Notes: a model not told the origin generated them from the letters alone. Counted from the first letter of the stretch, positions 28,314 through 37,802 are shown. The stretch is DNA of 64,000 nt from Alphaproteobacteria bacterium (GCA_017535105.1 JAFXUI010000004.1:124001-188000), one strand, 5' to 3'. Numbers and translations: made by a program.

Positions 28314-28883
28314 ATGCCAAGTAAAAAATTAGATTTTAAGACTGGTCAGTATGTCGTTTATCCAACCCAGGGTGTTGGAAAGTTGCTTCGTATCGAAGAA
28401 CAAACAATCGGCGGACAAAAGATAAAAATGCTGGTTATCGACTTTGACCGTAACCATATGACATTGCGTGTTCCGGTGGATCGGGCCGAGATTTCTGGTC
28501 TGCGTCCGTTGACATCGGCCAAGAAAATGGACGAAGCGATTGCTTCGGCCAAGGGCAAGGCTGGTGCCAAACGTATGATTTGGGCGCGCCGTGCACAGCA
28601 ATACGAAGAAAACATAAACTCTGGCGACCCAATGAAGTTGGCTGAGGTTGTGCGTGATTTACAACGCCGCAGTGCGTCCGACACGATGACATTTTCGGCG
28701 CGTCAGTTGTATTTGCGTGCTTTGGAACGTATGGCCCAAGAATTCGCTGTTTTACATAAAATGGATTTAGATGCTGCATCGGAAAAAATCGAAGATATTT
28801 TGGGCGTGCCAAAAGAAATTGATTTGAACGCGACCGAAGAAGATGAAGAAGAAGATGAAGAACCAGACGAAGATGAGTCTTAG
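28314..28883 (+). CDS. carD: CarD-family transcriptional regulator
   Basis: RNA-polymerase-binding regulator of 189 residues. The N-terminal Tudor-like RID domain (LDFKTGQYVVYPTQGVGKL) contacts the beta subunit; the following helical domain (SARQLYLRALERMAQEFAVLH) contacts promoter DNA and stabilises open complexes. The start at 28314 follows AAGGGTG and fits the family; an in-frame ATG nine codons earlier has a badly placed Shine-Dalgarno. The C-terminus is a run of acidic residues. Given the many AT-rich extended -10 promoters here, a global role is likely but inferred. Confidence 0.93.
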   Translation: MPSKKLDFKTGQYVVYPTQGVGKLLRIEEQTIGGQKIKMLVIDFDRNHMTLRVPVDRAEISGLRPLTSAKKMDEAIASAKGKAGAKRMIWARRAQQYEENINSGDPMKLAEVVRDLQRRSASDTMTFSARQLYLRALERMAQEFAVLHKMDLDAASEKIEDILGVPKEIDLNATEEDEEEDEEPDEDES

Positions 28884-28898
28884 CGTTCAATAACAATA

Positions 28899-28928
28899 AA
28901 AAAACACCGCGTTTGCGGTGTTTTTTAT
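28899..28928. terminator. Bidirectional terminator, carD / barrel gene
   Basis: CACCGC/GCGGTG stem with flanking A and T runs, serving two convergent genes. Confidence 0.85.
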
Positions 28929-28942
28929 TTATTACCATATTA

Positions 28943-29629
28943 TTAATCAAATATTCCAAACTTGTATGCGGCACCGATATAAATTTCGGTTGCATCAACA
29001 TGGGTTGTAGCGGTTTTGGTTTTAACCTTGCCATAATTGACGTAACGCAGGCCCATATTCAAATCGACATATTTGTTTAATGAAAAGTTTATACCAGTCA
29101 TCAAATCAAACGACATATCAAAGGTTGTGCCGTGTGATTTGAGTGCGGGAATATATTTTGCGTCTTCGATATCGGCCCAAATACCACCAACCCCAATTCC
29201 CATGCCAACGTATGGTTCAACCGCGCCACCGTATGTTTTATACAGCAACACATTTAACATATTCGACCAAATGTCATATTTATAATCAGAGTTTTTTCTG
29301 TTCAGGTTAGAGCCAGTATACAACGTTTCAAATTCTAGTTTGACGTTGTTTGTTAAACGATTGCCAATGACCAGTCCCCCACCAAAATTATCGTTGCGAA
29401 TGGTCGTGTGTGAATCGTCATTGCGTTCATAGTAAAACGAGATATTGCTGTTGCGGTGAAGACGAAGACCAGCATACGTATCGCGCGCATCTGATTTTGT
29501 TGATGATGACGTTGTTGCGACTTCTTCGACATACGGTTCGTCATCGTATGTATCATAATCATCGTAATCTTCGGCAATTGCGGGCGATGCAATCAATGCC
29601 GCCAATAATAATAGTGAAAATTTTTTCAT
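28943..29629 (-). CDS. Small outer-membrane beta-barrel protein
   Basis: Protein of 228 residues: signal peptide (1-19, SPAIAED), an Asp/Tyr-rich acidic linker (20-45), then about eight amphipathic strands with girdle aromatics (YAGLRLHRNSNISFYYER, AVEPYVGMGIGVGG, YVDLNMGLRYVNYG, ATEIYIGAAYKFG). This fits the eight-stranded OmpA/Opa-like porin superfamily; the last residues FGIFD put the aromatic near rather than at the end. Good Shine-Dalgarno (GGGGGAAAG) and strong promoter. Function likely structural or adhesive. Confidence 0.82.
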   Translation of the reverse strand: MKKFSLLLLAALIASPAIAEDYDDYDTYDDEPYVEEVATTSSSTKSDARDTYAGLRLHRNSNISFYYERNDDSHTTIRNDNFGGGLVIGNRLTNNVKLEFETLYTGSNLNRKNSDYKYDIWSNMLNVLLYKTYGGAVEPYVGMGIGVGGIWADIEDAKYIPALKSHGTTFDMSFDLMTGINFSLNKYVDLNMGLRYVNYGKVKTKTATTHVDATEIYIGAAYKFGIFD

Positions 29630-29655
29630 ATCTTTCCCCCGTTTCTGTTGAGCTC

Positions 29656-29684
29656 ATTATACTTATAAACAACGTGCAAAACAA
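29656..29684 (-). promoter_or_regulatory. Promoter of the barrel gene
   Basis: TTGTTT (29679-29684), 17 bp, TATAAT (29656-29661) on the minus strand; the -35 lies beside the divergent -10 of the penicillin-binding-protein gene (TATAAT, 29696-29701). Confidence 0.7.
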
Positions 29685-29695
29685 GAATTTTATGC

Positions 29696-29701
29696 TATAA
29701 T
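29696..29701 (+). promoter_or_regulatory. Extended -10 box of the penicillin-binding-protein gene
   Basis: TGC followed by TATAAT with no good -35 at the proper distance. Confidence 0.5.
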
Positions 29702-29723
29702 TGGTACAAAAGAGAGAATTGTT

Positions 29724-31499
29724 TTGCCACGTAATACTGACGAAAAGTTTAATAAAAACAAAACGCGTCCATCTTTTAAACGCCGTCTGTTCGTGTATTT
29801 ATTTAATACGCTGTTGGTTTGTGCACTGTTTTTAGCGGGTTATGTTACGGTAATATATCTGCGCATGCCATCGCTGGATTCCATATTACACGAAACGCGT
29901 GCACCGGCGATAATGTTTATGGATAAAAATGGTAATGAAATTCGGTCGTCTGGTCGCATTATGGGGTCGCCAGTATCGGTTAAATCGTTGCCCCCACACG
30001 TATGGCAGGCGATTGTTTCAATCGAAGATAAACGTTTCTTTGAACATGGCCCGATTGATAATCGTGGCATTTTGCGTGCGGTATTTGTGAATTTGTTTCG
30101 TGGGCATTTCGCGGCGGGTGGTTCAACCATTACGCAACAGACCGCAAAAAATATATTCTTGTCACGTGATAAAAAGATTTCGCGCAAAGTTCAAGAGGTT
30201 ATTTTGTCATATTGGTTGGAAAACCGTTTTGATAAAAACCAGATTCTTGACTTGTATATGAATCGTGTGTCATTGGTCGGGGGACTGCGTGGTATTGATG
30301 CGGCGGCGCATATGATGTTCCAGAAATCCGCAAACAAACTTTCGTTGGCGGAAAGTGCGCAAATCGCCGCAATGTTAAAAGCGCCAACAACATACAGCCC
30401 GTTAAAGAACCCGGAAAAAAATATTGCGCGTGCAAAAACGGTCCTTACCGAAATGGTGCGCCAGGGGTACATAACAATTGACCAAGGGCGCGCGGCGGTG
30501 CGTGAGTTGGCACCAGCAAAACCAACACCCGATACAAACCTGCATCGCTATTGGACAGACTTTGTGTTGGACGAGGTTCAGTCGCGTATCGGTACAATGA
30601 ATACTGATTTATATGTGTACACAACGGTTGACGCTGGATTACAGGAACGTATTGCCGCGGTGTTGTCCAATAAAGTTGGTGGGTACCAGGGGGCCGTAGT
30701 CGCAATGTCGCATGATGGCGCGATACGTGCAATGTCGGGTGGTTCCGATTACCAGTCCACTCAATTTAATCGTGTGACGGCGGCACGTCAGCCCGGTTCG
30801 GCATTTAAACCGGTTGTGTATTTGGTGGCGTTGGAAAATGGTTTAATGCCAGATTCATATGTCAATGATTCACCGTTTGCGATTGGAGACTATAACCCGA
30901 AAAACTATAACGCGAAATACTATGGCGATATTACTTTGGCGACGGCATTTGCGAAAAGTGTTAATTCGGTGCCGTTAAAGTTGACCGAAATATATGGCAT
31001 TGATTCCGTACTGGATATGGCGGGACGTTTGGGGGTCGGAACGAAATTACGGCGCGAATATTCAACCGTGTTGGGTGCGTCTGAAATGTCGCTGATGGAT
31101 TTGACCAATATTTATGCGGTGATTTGGAATAATGGGGAATCTGTGCGGCCATATTCAATTACAAAAATCACAGACGCATCTGGAAATATTTTGTATGAAC
31201 GCAACCCATCAGACCCGATAACTGTTTTGTCGGCCGATACAGTGAATCACATGTCGGAATTGTTGGCGGACGTTGTTGCACCGGGCGGTACCGGACATCG
31301 GGCGGCGGCCGCTGGTGTTTTGGGCGGCAAAACCGGAACCAGCAACGATAATCGCGATGCGTGGTTTGTTGGGGCAACAAAGAATCTTGTGATTGGTGTG
31401 TGGTTGGGCAATGACGACTTTACACCGATGTCAGATAAAATAACAGGCGGAACAATACCGGCGGAAATATTCCACGATATTGTTGTGGGCAGAAAATAG
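29724..31499 (+). CDS. Class A penicillin-binding protein (PBP1 type)
   Basis: Bifunctional peptidoglycan synthase of 591 residues, anchored by one helix (about 20-46). The GT51 glycosyltransferase has IVSIEDKRFFEH (catalytic Glu101), GGSTITQQ and RKVQEVILSYWLE. The transpeptidase has SxxK in PGSAFKP (about residue 357), SxN in SVNS (about 411) and KTGTSN (about 535), all intact. It is shorter than typical PBP1A and lacks the OB-like insert, nearer PBP1B/2A-type minimal forms. The start is TTG with GAGAG 8 bases upstream; no ATG occurs before the membrane helix. The next gene, an ABC exporter, begins about 10 bases downstream, so they form an operon. Confidence 0.93.
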   Translation: MPRNTDEKFNKNKTRPSFKRRLFVYLFNTLLVCALFLAGYVTVIYLRMPSLDSILHETRAPAIMFMDKNGNEIRSSGRIMGSPVSVKSLPPHVWQAIVSIEDKRFFEHGPIDNRGILRAVFVNLFRGHFAAGGSTITQQTAKNIFLSRDKKISRKVQEVILSYWLENRFDKNQILDLYMNRVSLVGGLRGIDAAAHMMFQKSANKLSLAESAQIAAMLKAPTTYSPLKNPEKNIARAKTVLTEMVRQGYITIDQGRAAVRELAPAKPTPDTNLHRYWTDFVLDEVQSRIGTMNTDLYVYTTVDAGLQERIAAVLSNKVGGYQGAVVAMSHDGAIRAMSGGSDYQSTQFNRVTAARQPGSAFKPVVYLVALENGLMPDSYVNDSPFAIGDYNPKNYNAKYYGDITLATAFAKSVNSVPLKLTEIYGIDSVLDMAGRLGVGTKLRREYSTVLGASEMSLMDLTNIYAVIWNNGESVRPYSITKITDASGNILYERNPSDPITVLSADTVNHMSELLADVVAPGGTGHRAAAAGVLGGKTGTSNDNRDAWFVGATKNLVIGVWLGNDDFTPMSDKITGGTIPAEIFHDIVVGRK

Positions 31500-31509
31500 G
31501 GAAATGATT

Positions 31510-33273
31510 ATGGAAAAAGCATTGCCAAAATCTTTGTGGCGGTTTTATTTTCAGTATGCAGCGCGACCAATGTTGTGGTTTTTACTTGCGTGGGCAATTT
31601 TGTTCATAGTGTGTGATATTGCCAGTTCTACGTGGTGGCCAATTTCGCAACAGAAAATAGTTGCCTTGTTTGAAGACGGTATTGCCGGGCCGGGCTTTTT
31701 CAAGTACGCGTTATGGACAATTGGTATTATCATTTGGGTGTTTTTAGTGTTTGATGTTATGACGGCGGTTCATGAACAAATGGCGGCACGCTGGCGTCCG
31801 TTCGCGCGCAAAAGCATCAGCGAAACATTGACGAACTATATTCATTCCCAATCGATTTCGTTTTATAACAATCGCATACCGGGCAAAATGAACAGCCAGA
31901 TAAATTATATTACAAGTGGTTTTGAAACACTGTTCGAATTTACGGCAATTACATCAACACTGGGCGTGATTCTGTTGAATATGGGGTTGGTATTACGCAT
32001 AAATAAATGGGTTGCGCTGTTGTTGTTGGGGTCGTTTATATTCCGTGTTGTGTATTCGGTTATAATGATGAAACCGGTAACAAAAGCGTCCAAGGCGGCT
32101 TCGGAATCTTCATCACATTTGTCGGGACATATTGTCGATTCTATATCTGGGTTTTCTATTGTTAAATTATTCAATGGCGCACGTCGCGAAGAAGAATATT
32201 TGGACCCATTACGAATTAAAAACGTCAAAGACCAAATCAAATCATCGTTTTTACAGCGTGTAATGTGGATTATCCCAATGTTTTTATGGGATATCTTGTT
32301 TGGTGGTGTTTTGGTTTTAATGTTGTCGCTTTATATGCGTGGGCATATCAAGGTTAGCGAAATTGTGTTCACATTGTCGGTCTATCAAATTGTTCAGGGC
32401 AATATTGGATATATCGCCCGAACAATACCGCGATTGGTCGATACAATTGGTTCCGCATTACACTCTTATTCGGAATTAAATCAACCGATAGAGGTTAAAG
32501 ATGCCCCAGATGCCGAACCACTGGTCATTTCAAATGGCAAAATCGAATTCAGAAATGTATTTTTCAAATATAAAAACAGATACGTTTTGCGTGGCCTGAA
32601 TTTAACGATACGCGCGGGTGAACGCGTCGGTTTGGTTGGAACATCGGGCGCGGGAAAAACAACATTGGTGAATTTACTTATGCGGTTTTACGACCCAACG
32701 CGTGGTGAAATCTTAATCGATGGGCAAAATATACGCGAAGTTACACAAAATTCTTTGCGTGATGCAATATCGTTTATTCCACAAGATCCGATAATGTTTA
32801 ATCGTACATTACGTGACAATATTGCGTATGGAAAGCCAGACGCAACAGATGCGGAAATTCGTACTGCGGCACGTAATGCGGCGGCGGACGGATTTATAAA
32901 TGCCGCGGAAAAGAAATACGATTCAATGGTGGGCGATCGTGGTATTAAATTGTCGGGCGGTCAACGTCAGCGTGTCGCGATTGCGCGTGCTTTCCTTAAA
33001 AATGCGCCGATTTTGATTTTAGACGAAGCGACATCTGCATTAGATTCTGAAACCGAGGTCGCTATACAGACATCGTTTGAAAAATTGGCACGTGGGCGCA
33101 CAACGATTGCAATTGCACACCGTTTATCAACGTTGCGTAATATGGACCGTATTGTTGTGATTGATGCTGGACGTGTTATAGAGCAGGGGTCGCACACACA
33201 ACTGTTACGCCGTCACGGTGAATATGCGCGGTTGTGGAAAATGCAATCGGGCGGATTCTTGGGCCAAGAATAA
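31510..33273 (+). CDS. ABC exporter, fused membrane and ATPase domains (MsbA-like)
   Basis: Half-transporter of 587 residues that probably works as a homodimer. Five to six transmembrane helices fill residues 15-310; the ATPase has Walker A GTSGAGKTT (about 375), the Q-loop IPQDP, signature LSGGQRQR (about 482), Walker B ILILDEATSALD and the H-loop AHRLST. I chose the second ATG because AGGGA lies 7 bases before it. The family exports lipids, peptides or drugs; sitting behind a peptidoglycan synthase it may flip an envelope lipid, but the substrate cannot be read from the sequence. Confidence 0.9.
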   Translation: MEKALPKSLWRFYFQYAARPMLWFLLAWAILFIVCDIASSTWWPISQQKIVALFEDGIAGPGFFKYALWTIGIIIWVFLVFDVMTAVHEQMAARWRPFARKSISETLTNYIHSQSISFYNNRIPGKMNSQINYITSGFETLFEFTAITSTLGVILLNMGLVLRINKWVALLLLGSFIFRVVYSVIMMKPVTKASKAASESSSHLSGHIVDSISGFSIVKLFNGARREEEYLDPLRIKNVKDQIKSSFLQRVMWIIPMFLWDILFGGVLVLMLSLYMRGHIKVSEIVFTLSVYQIVQGNIGYIARTIPRLVDTIGSALHSYSELNQPIEVKDAPDAEPLVISNGKIEFRNVFFKYKNRYVLRGLNLTIRAGERVGLVGTSGAGKTTLVNLLMRFYDPTRGEILIDGQNIREVTQNSLRDAISFIPQDPIMFNRTLRDNIAYGKPDATDAEIRTAARNAAADGFINAAEKKYDSMVGDRGIKLSGGQRQRVAIARAFLKNAPILILDEATSALDSETEVAIQTSFEKLARGRTTIAIAHRLSTLRNMDRIVVIDAGRVIEQGSHTQLLRRHGEYARLWKMQSGGFLGQE

Positions 33274-33303
33274 AATTCATTTTTATCGGGGGCAATTTTG
33301 TGA

Positions 33304-33309
33304 TATAAT
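33304..33309 (+). promoter_or_regulatory. Extended -10 box directly before an outer-membrane protein gene
   Basis: TGATATAAT ends 7 bases before the ATG at 33317, so transcription should start at or beside the start codon. Confidence 0.55.
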
Positions 33310-33316
33310 GGTGGGC

Positions 33317-34264
33317 ATGATGAGAAGATTTCTAATCATTTTACCGATGTTGTTTTGCGTATCATTGTCAAATGTTGCGCGCGCAAATTGGGAATATGGT
33401 GATGACCGCGTTACAACAGGCTGGTACCAAGATGACGGGCGCCGTTTCATTATTGCAATACGTGGTGGTATCGCATATGGTGCCGCAAAATTAAGAAATG
33501 ATGTTGGAACATTGGGCGCTGATTATTATTATGACAATGGCGCGATATTCCCGTGCGCGGGTGACGGTTGTGGCGGATATGAATTTTTGGGAACTGGTAA
33601 CATCGGCACATTACCAATGCACAAGAATTTGGGTGAATTTTCCTTTATCGGTGGTGCAGCAATTGGTTGGGTGTTGCCATGGACACCACAATGGCGATTC
33701 CAGGTTGATTGGGATTATATCGCGGAAAGTTCGTATGATGCATCGCCGTTGTTCAGTGGAAAAATGCAATTGAATGGTGGTTCCACGGATAGTGTGCATC
33801 TTGATTCGGGCAGTGTTCAATCAAAAATGACGACAAATGTATTTACCACGATGGCGATTCGTGATTTTTATGATGGTTGGGAAAAACCGTTGCGTCAATT
33901 TATACCATATTTCGGGTTTGGTTTGGGTTATGCTGATTCTGAAACGGTGTTGAATTTGTCTGACTCGTATGGTGATTTGTCGGGCTATTGGGATTTACAG
34001 AAGTTTGGTGAGGCTGACGATTATGGTATTGTCCAGTTTTACAGTGCCAAGAAATCATCATCGAATTTGGCGGGTGTTATAACGTTTGGTTTGTCGTATG
34101 GCGTATCTGAATCGTTCTTCTTGGATTCTGGATTCCGTTTCATATATTTGCCAAGAATAAAATGGGCGTTAAGCAACGCGGACGGAACCCAATCGCGTGA
34201 CTGGTTCAGTGCGGAAAACGTTGTGTATTCAACTTTCCTGTTTGGATTCCGGTGGGAGTTTTAA
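33317..34264 (+). CDS. Outer-membrane beta-barrel protein
   Basis: Protein of 315 residues with a signal peptide (MMRRFLIILPMLFCVSLSNV..., cleavage after ARA) and strands alternating in polarity with aromatic girdles, ending LFGFRWEF. The terminal Phe and two aromatic penultimate positions are the Bam recognition pattern. Two cysteines (PCAGDGCGG) lie in a predicted loop. No Shine-Dalgarno is well placed for 33317, and the -10 box is 7 bases away, so the mRNA is probably leaderless. Specific function unknown. Confidence 0.82.
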   Translation: MMRRFLIILPMLFCVSLSNVARANWEYGDDRVTTGWYQDDGRRFIIAIRGGIAYGAAKLRNDVGTLGADYYYDNGAIFPCAGDGCGGYEFLGTGNIGTLPMHKNLGEFSFIGGAAIGWVLPWTPQWRFQVDWDYIAESSYDASPLFSGKMQLNGGSTDSVHLDSGSVQSKMTTNVFTTMAIRDFYDGWEKPLRQFIPYFGFGLGYADSETVLNLSDSYGDLSGYWDLQKFGEADDYGIVQFYSAKKSSSNLAGVITFGLSYGVSESFFLDSGFRFIYLPRIKWALSNADGTQSRDWFSAENVVYSTFLFGFRWEF

Positions 34265-34266
34265 AA

Positions 34267-34287
34267 AACCGCGTTCAGCGGTTTTTA
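34267..34287. terminator. Bidirectional terminator
   Basis: AACCGC/GCGGTT stem, loop GTTCA, T-run; between the barrel gene and convergent comM. Confidence 0.8.
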
Positions 34288-35808
34288 TTTTACACCATAT
34301 TTACCGCGACCAATGGGGCGATATGATAATGCCTCGGCCAAATCAGACATTTCAATATTTTCAGCACCGCGCAAATCGGCAATTGTGCGTGCGATTCGTT
34401 TTATGCGATTATATCCACGCGCCGACATAGACATTTTTTCCGCCGCTGAATTCAGAAAATCGGTCAGTTCATCGGAAAGGTTTGTAACCGCGTTTAATTC
34501 TGTGCCGTCCAGCATCGCGTTCACTTTGCCTTGTCTTGCGATTTGACGATTGCGCGCGGCGACAACACGTGCGCGAATTTGCGCGCTGGTTTCGTTTTGC
34601 GTGTCGGGTGTAGATTTCATTTTCCATGGATTGACGGCATCAACGTCAACGTGTAAATCGATACGGTCAAGTAATGGTCCCGATATTTTGTTTTGGTATG
34701 CTTCGGCACAACGTGGTGCGCGCGAACAAGACAATGCTGCGTTGCCCAAATGTCCGCATGGACATGGGTTCATTGCCGCAATCAATTGAAAGTGTGCGGG
34801 ATATGTTGCGTTATGTTTTGCGCGTGAAATTGTGATTTTGCCAGACTCCATCGGTTGACGTAATATTTCTAATGTTGCGCGGTCAAATTCGGGCAATTCG
34901 TCCAAGAATAAAACGCCGTTATGCGCCAACGATATTTCGCCGGGTTTTGCGTTGCTGCCACCGCCGGCAAGTGATACGGGACTGGCGGTATGATGAACAC
35001 TGCGGAACGGACGGTTTGTGATAAGTGATTTATCACCCAATTGTCCCGCGATTGAATATATGACCGATGTTTCCAAAATCTCGTCCGCAGTCATTTCGGG
35101 CAAAATGCCGGGCAGACGTGATGCCAACATCGTTTTTCCAGACCCCGGCGGCCCAACCATTAAAACCGCGTGGCCACCCGCTGCGGCAATTTCCATCGCG
35201 CGTTTTGCGGCATCTTGACCGTAAACCTCGGCAAAGTCGCCGATTGGTTTTTGTTCGGTTTTTTGTATGTCAGCAACGTTTGGTGTGGGTATCGTTGCCG
35301 AACCGCTGAAATGATTTATCAATTCTAACACGTGTGCCGGTGCCAAAATGTCGGTGTGACCGGAAAGTGCGGCCTCGGCACCCTGGGGGGCGGGACATAT
35401 TATTCCCAGTCCGTTTTTATTTGCCCAAACCGCCGCTGATAAAACGCCATCGGTACGAACAATTGCGCCGTCCAAACCAATTTCGCCCAATATCACATAG
35501 TGTGATAATTTTTCCATTGGCAACACACCAATCGCGCACAAGATTCCGCACAGAATAGGCAAGTCAAAATGCGAGCCGTTCTTTTCAACATCGGCGGGCG
35601 ACAAATTCACCGTTAACCGTTTTGGTGGCAAGTGCAGGTTCAATGCCGAAATAACATTGCGGATACGTTCCGCAGATTCTTTGACCGCACGATCCGCCAA
35701 ACCAATGATATTAAATTCGGGTTTCGACAGGCCCGTTGCCAATTGAACCTGGACATCAATGCGGGTTGCGTCCATACCATTGAAAATAATTGAATTTAAT
35801 GAAATCAT
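34285..35808 (-). CDS. comM: ComM/YifB Mg-chelatase-like AAA+ ATPase
   Basis: ATPase of 507 residues. Order of parts: an N-terminal Lon-protease-like domain (about 1-170), AAA+ core with Walker A GPPGSGKTM (about residue 219), Walker B VLFLDELPEF, and the C-terminal Mg-chelatase domain with CPCG, CSRAPRCAEAYQNKISGPLLDRIDLHV. In Vibrio and Haemophilus ComM is a hexameric branch-migration helicase that extends integration of foreign DNA during transformation. The -10 box TAATAT ends 6 bases before the ATG and there is no Shine-Dalgarno, so the message is probably leaderless. Divergent from lepB with interleaved promoters. Confidence 0.95.
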   Translation of the reverse strand: MISLNSIIFNGMDATRIDVQVQLATGLSKPEFNIIGLADRAVKESAERIRNVISALNLHLPPKRLTVNLSPADVEKNGSHFDLPILCGILCAIGVLPMEKLSHYVILGEIGLDGAIVRTDGVLSAAVWANKNGLGIICPAPQGAEAALSGHTDILAPAHVLELINHFSGSATIPTPNVADIQKTEQKPIGDFAEVYGQDAAKRAMEIAAAGGHAVLMVGPPGSGKTMLASRLPGILPEMTADEILETSVIYSIAGQLGDKSLITNRPFRSVHHTASPVSLAGGGSNAKPGEISLAHNGVLFLDELPEFDRATLEILRQPMESGKITISRAKHNATYPAHFQLIAAMNPCPCGHLGNAALSCSRAPRCAEAYQNKISGPLLDRIDLHVDVDAVNPWKMKSTPDTQNETSAQIRARVVAARNRQIARQGKVNAMLDGTELNAVTNLSDELTDFLNSAAEKMSMSARGYNRIKRIARTIADLRGAENIEMSDLAEALSYRPIGRGKYGVK

Positions 35809-35814
35809 AATCGC

Positions 35815-35843
35815 ATATTAAAACTTGCGTATATTCAATTCAA
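35815..35843 (-). promoter_or_regulatory. Promoter of comM (predicts leaderless mRNA)
   Basis: TTGAAT (35838-35843), 17 bp, TAATAT (35815-35820), then 6 bases to the ATG. Confidence 0.7.
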
Positions 35844-35853
35844 GTTATAAAAT
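35825..35853 (+). promoter_or_regulatory. Promoter of lepB, interleaved with that of comM
   Basis: TTGCGT (35825-35830), 17 bp, TAAAAT (35848-35853). It overlaps the divergent comM promoter almost entirely, so the two polymerases should exclude each other. Confidence 0.6.
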
Positions 35854-35880
35854 ACCCGCGATAAGAAAAGGAATAAAGAT

Positions 35881-36759
35881 ATGCCAGCAAAAAACAGAAA
35901 CGCAACACGCGAATGGTTTAACACGATTTTTTATGGGGTTTTAATTGCGATTGTGTTTCGCAGTTTGTTGCTGGAACCGTTTAATATTCCATCGGGTTCG
36001 ATGATTCCAACATTACACGTTGGCGACCATATATTTGTGACCAAGTGGTCATATGGATATTCGCGCTATTCATTCCCGTTTGGTTCGTGGAAAATGTGGA
36101 ACGGGCGTTTCATGGCGACTGAACCAACTGTTGGCGATGTCGTTGTCTTTCGTAATCCGACCAACGAAGGCCAAGATTATATCAAACGTTTGATTGGTGT
36201 GCCGGGCGATACGATTCAGATGGTTAAGGGGCGGTTGTACATAAACGGTGAAATGGTAAAGCGGGAAAACCCACGTCCGTATGTTGTTGCGATGTTGCCT
36301 AAATCATTGCGCAGTGTTGGTTATTATAAGGAAAATATGTCGATTAAGGGCAATAAGATTTGGATAGACAATGAACCAGCACCATTTAATTATACGGTTG
36401 AATACAAGGCGGACCGTCTTTGTCACGAATATGCGGGTGCTTGCGGTGTGTTCAAAATGACCGAATATGATGAAACATTACCGAACGGTGTTGTTCACAG
36501 TATTATAGAGGCATCTGATAATGCGCCATTGGACGACACACCATTGGTAACCGTCCCAGAAAATCATTTCTTTTTCATGGGTGACAATCGTGACAACAGT
36601 GCCGATTCTCGTGCACATGTTGGTTTTGTTCCACGCGATAATGTTTTGGGGCATGCGTGGTTTATATGGTATTCGCATAATTACTATGCGCCGATGATTG
36701 CGTTTTGGTCATGGGGTAATAAAATGCGCTGGGGTCGATTTGGTATGGGGATAGATTAA
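35881..36759 (+). CDS. lepB: Signal peptidase I
   Basis: Inner-membrane protease of 292 residues that cleaves signal peptides. One N-terminal membrane helix (about 14-30), catalytic Ser40 in PSGSMIPT, catalytic Lys102 in YIKRLIGVPGD, and the closing motif GDNRDNSADSR. It has a long insert between the Lys box and the end compared with minimal enzymes. Shine-Dalgarno AAAGGA. It is followed after one base by rnc, the classic lepB-rnc order, but era is absent and secG follows instead. Confidence 0.97.
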   Translation: MPAKNRNATREWFNTIFYGVLIAIVFRSLLLEPFNIPSGSMIPTLHVGDHIFVTKWSYGYSRYSFPFGSWKMWNGRFMATEPTVGDVVVFRNPTNEGQDYIKRLIGVPGDTIQMVKGRLYINGEMVKRENPRPYVVAMLPKSLRSVGYYKENMSIKGNKIWIDNEPAPFNYTVEYKADRLCHEYAGACGVFKMTEYDETLPNGVVHSIIEASDNAPLDDTPLVTVPENHFFFMGDNRDNSADSRAHVGFVPRDNVLGHAWFIWYSHNYYAPMIAFWSWGNKMRWGRFGMGID

Positions 36760-36760
36760 A

Positions 36761-37393
36761 ATGATAGAATTGAAATATAAGTTTAATGATGAATCATTGT
36801 TGGAAACCGCGTTGACGCAGAGTGGGGCGAACGCGACACACAACAATGAACGTTTGGAATTTGTGGGTGACAGGGTTTTAGGCTTAACGGTTGCGGAAAT
36901 GTTGTACAAAATGTTTCCAAATGAAGCCGAAGGCGAACTTGCGCGCCGTCACGCGATGTTGGTTTCCACGGAAACATTGGCGCGTGTTGCCAAAGATATG
37001 AATTTGGCGGAAAAAGTTCACCATGGACACATGACGGCGGGACGTATTGACCACATACTTGCCAACGCGACTGAGGCGGTGTTTGGTGCAATCTTTCTGG
37101 ACGGTGGGTTCGATGCCGCGCGTGATGTTATTTCGGAAATATGGCATGATTTAGTGTTGGCGGACGCAACCGCACCAAAAGACCCGAAAACTGCACTGCA
37201 AGAATTAGTCCAGCGCAAAGCGAACGGTGATTTGCCGGTGTATGAATACCTTGAAACAACGGGCGCATCGCACAATCCGACATTTCATGTTCGGGTCAGT
37301 GCGCTGGGTCAAACGGCAACGGGGTCGGGTACATCGAAAAAATCGGCCAGCATTGATGCCGCAGACGCCTTGTTGAAAATACTTGCAATTTAG
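36761..37393 (+). CDS. rnc: Ribonuclease III
   Basis: Double-strand RNA endonuclease of 210 residues for rRNA and mRNA processing. The signature NERLEFVGDRVLGL carries the catalytic Glu/Asp, and the second metal site is in ANATEAVFGAIFLDGG. The C-terminal dsRNA-binding domain (about 145-210) ends GTSKKSASIDAADALLKIL. It starts one base after the lepB stop, indicating translational coupling. Confidence 0.96.
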   Translation: MIELKYKFNDESLLETALTQSGANATHNNERLEFVGDRVLGLTVAEMLYKMFPNEAEGELARRHAMLVSTETLARVAKDMNLAEKVHHGHMTAGRIDHILANATEAVFGAIFLDGGFDAARDVISEIWHDLVLADATAPKDPKTALQELVQRKANGDLPVYEYLETTGASHNPTFHVRVSALGQTATGSGTSKKSASIDAADALLKILAI

Positions 37394-37440
37394 GTTGCGC
37401 ACGTCTAGAATCAAAAACACAAGAAAATAAGGAAAAAAAT

Positions 37441-37797
37441 ATGTTTTCAATATTATTAGTTTTGTTGATTATCGTTTCCGTATTTATGACGGGACTGATT
37501 TTGTTACAAAAGTCCGAGGGCAGTGGTATTTCGGGTTCTTCGGCATCGTCTATGTTGGGCGGAATGCTGACTGGCGCTGCGGCGGGTAATTTCTTGACTC
37601 GTTTGACGGCGTGGTTGGCGGTGATATTCTTTATTTTATGCGCGGCATTGGCATTGGTTGCATCAAATATGAATAACGCGGCCCAGCAAAGTGATTTGCG
37701 TAATGAAATTGTGACCCAAGAAGTAGCGGATGCCCCAATGAGTGAGGCACCATCAACAGAAACGCCCGCCGAACCGGTAAAGACAGAAACAAAATAA
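37441..37797 (+). CDS. secG: Preprotein translocase subunit SecG
   Basis: Small membrane protein of 118 residues with two helices (about 3-22 and 55-78) joined by a Gly/Ser-rich stretch (LLQKSEGSGISGSSASSMLGG), exactly the SecG pattern. It assists SecYE during protein export. Shine-Dalgarno AAGGAAA. Following lepB and rnc, it completes a small export/processing operon. Confidence 0.94.
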   Translation: MFSILLVLLIIVSVFMTGLILLQKSEGSGISGSSASSMLGGMLTGAAAGNFLTRLTAWLAVIFFILCAALALVASNMNNAAQQSDLRNEIVTQEVADAPMSEAPSTETPAEPVKTETK

Positions 37798-37802
37798 AAA
37801 AA

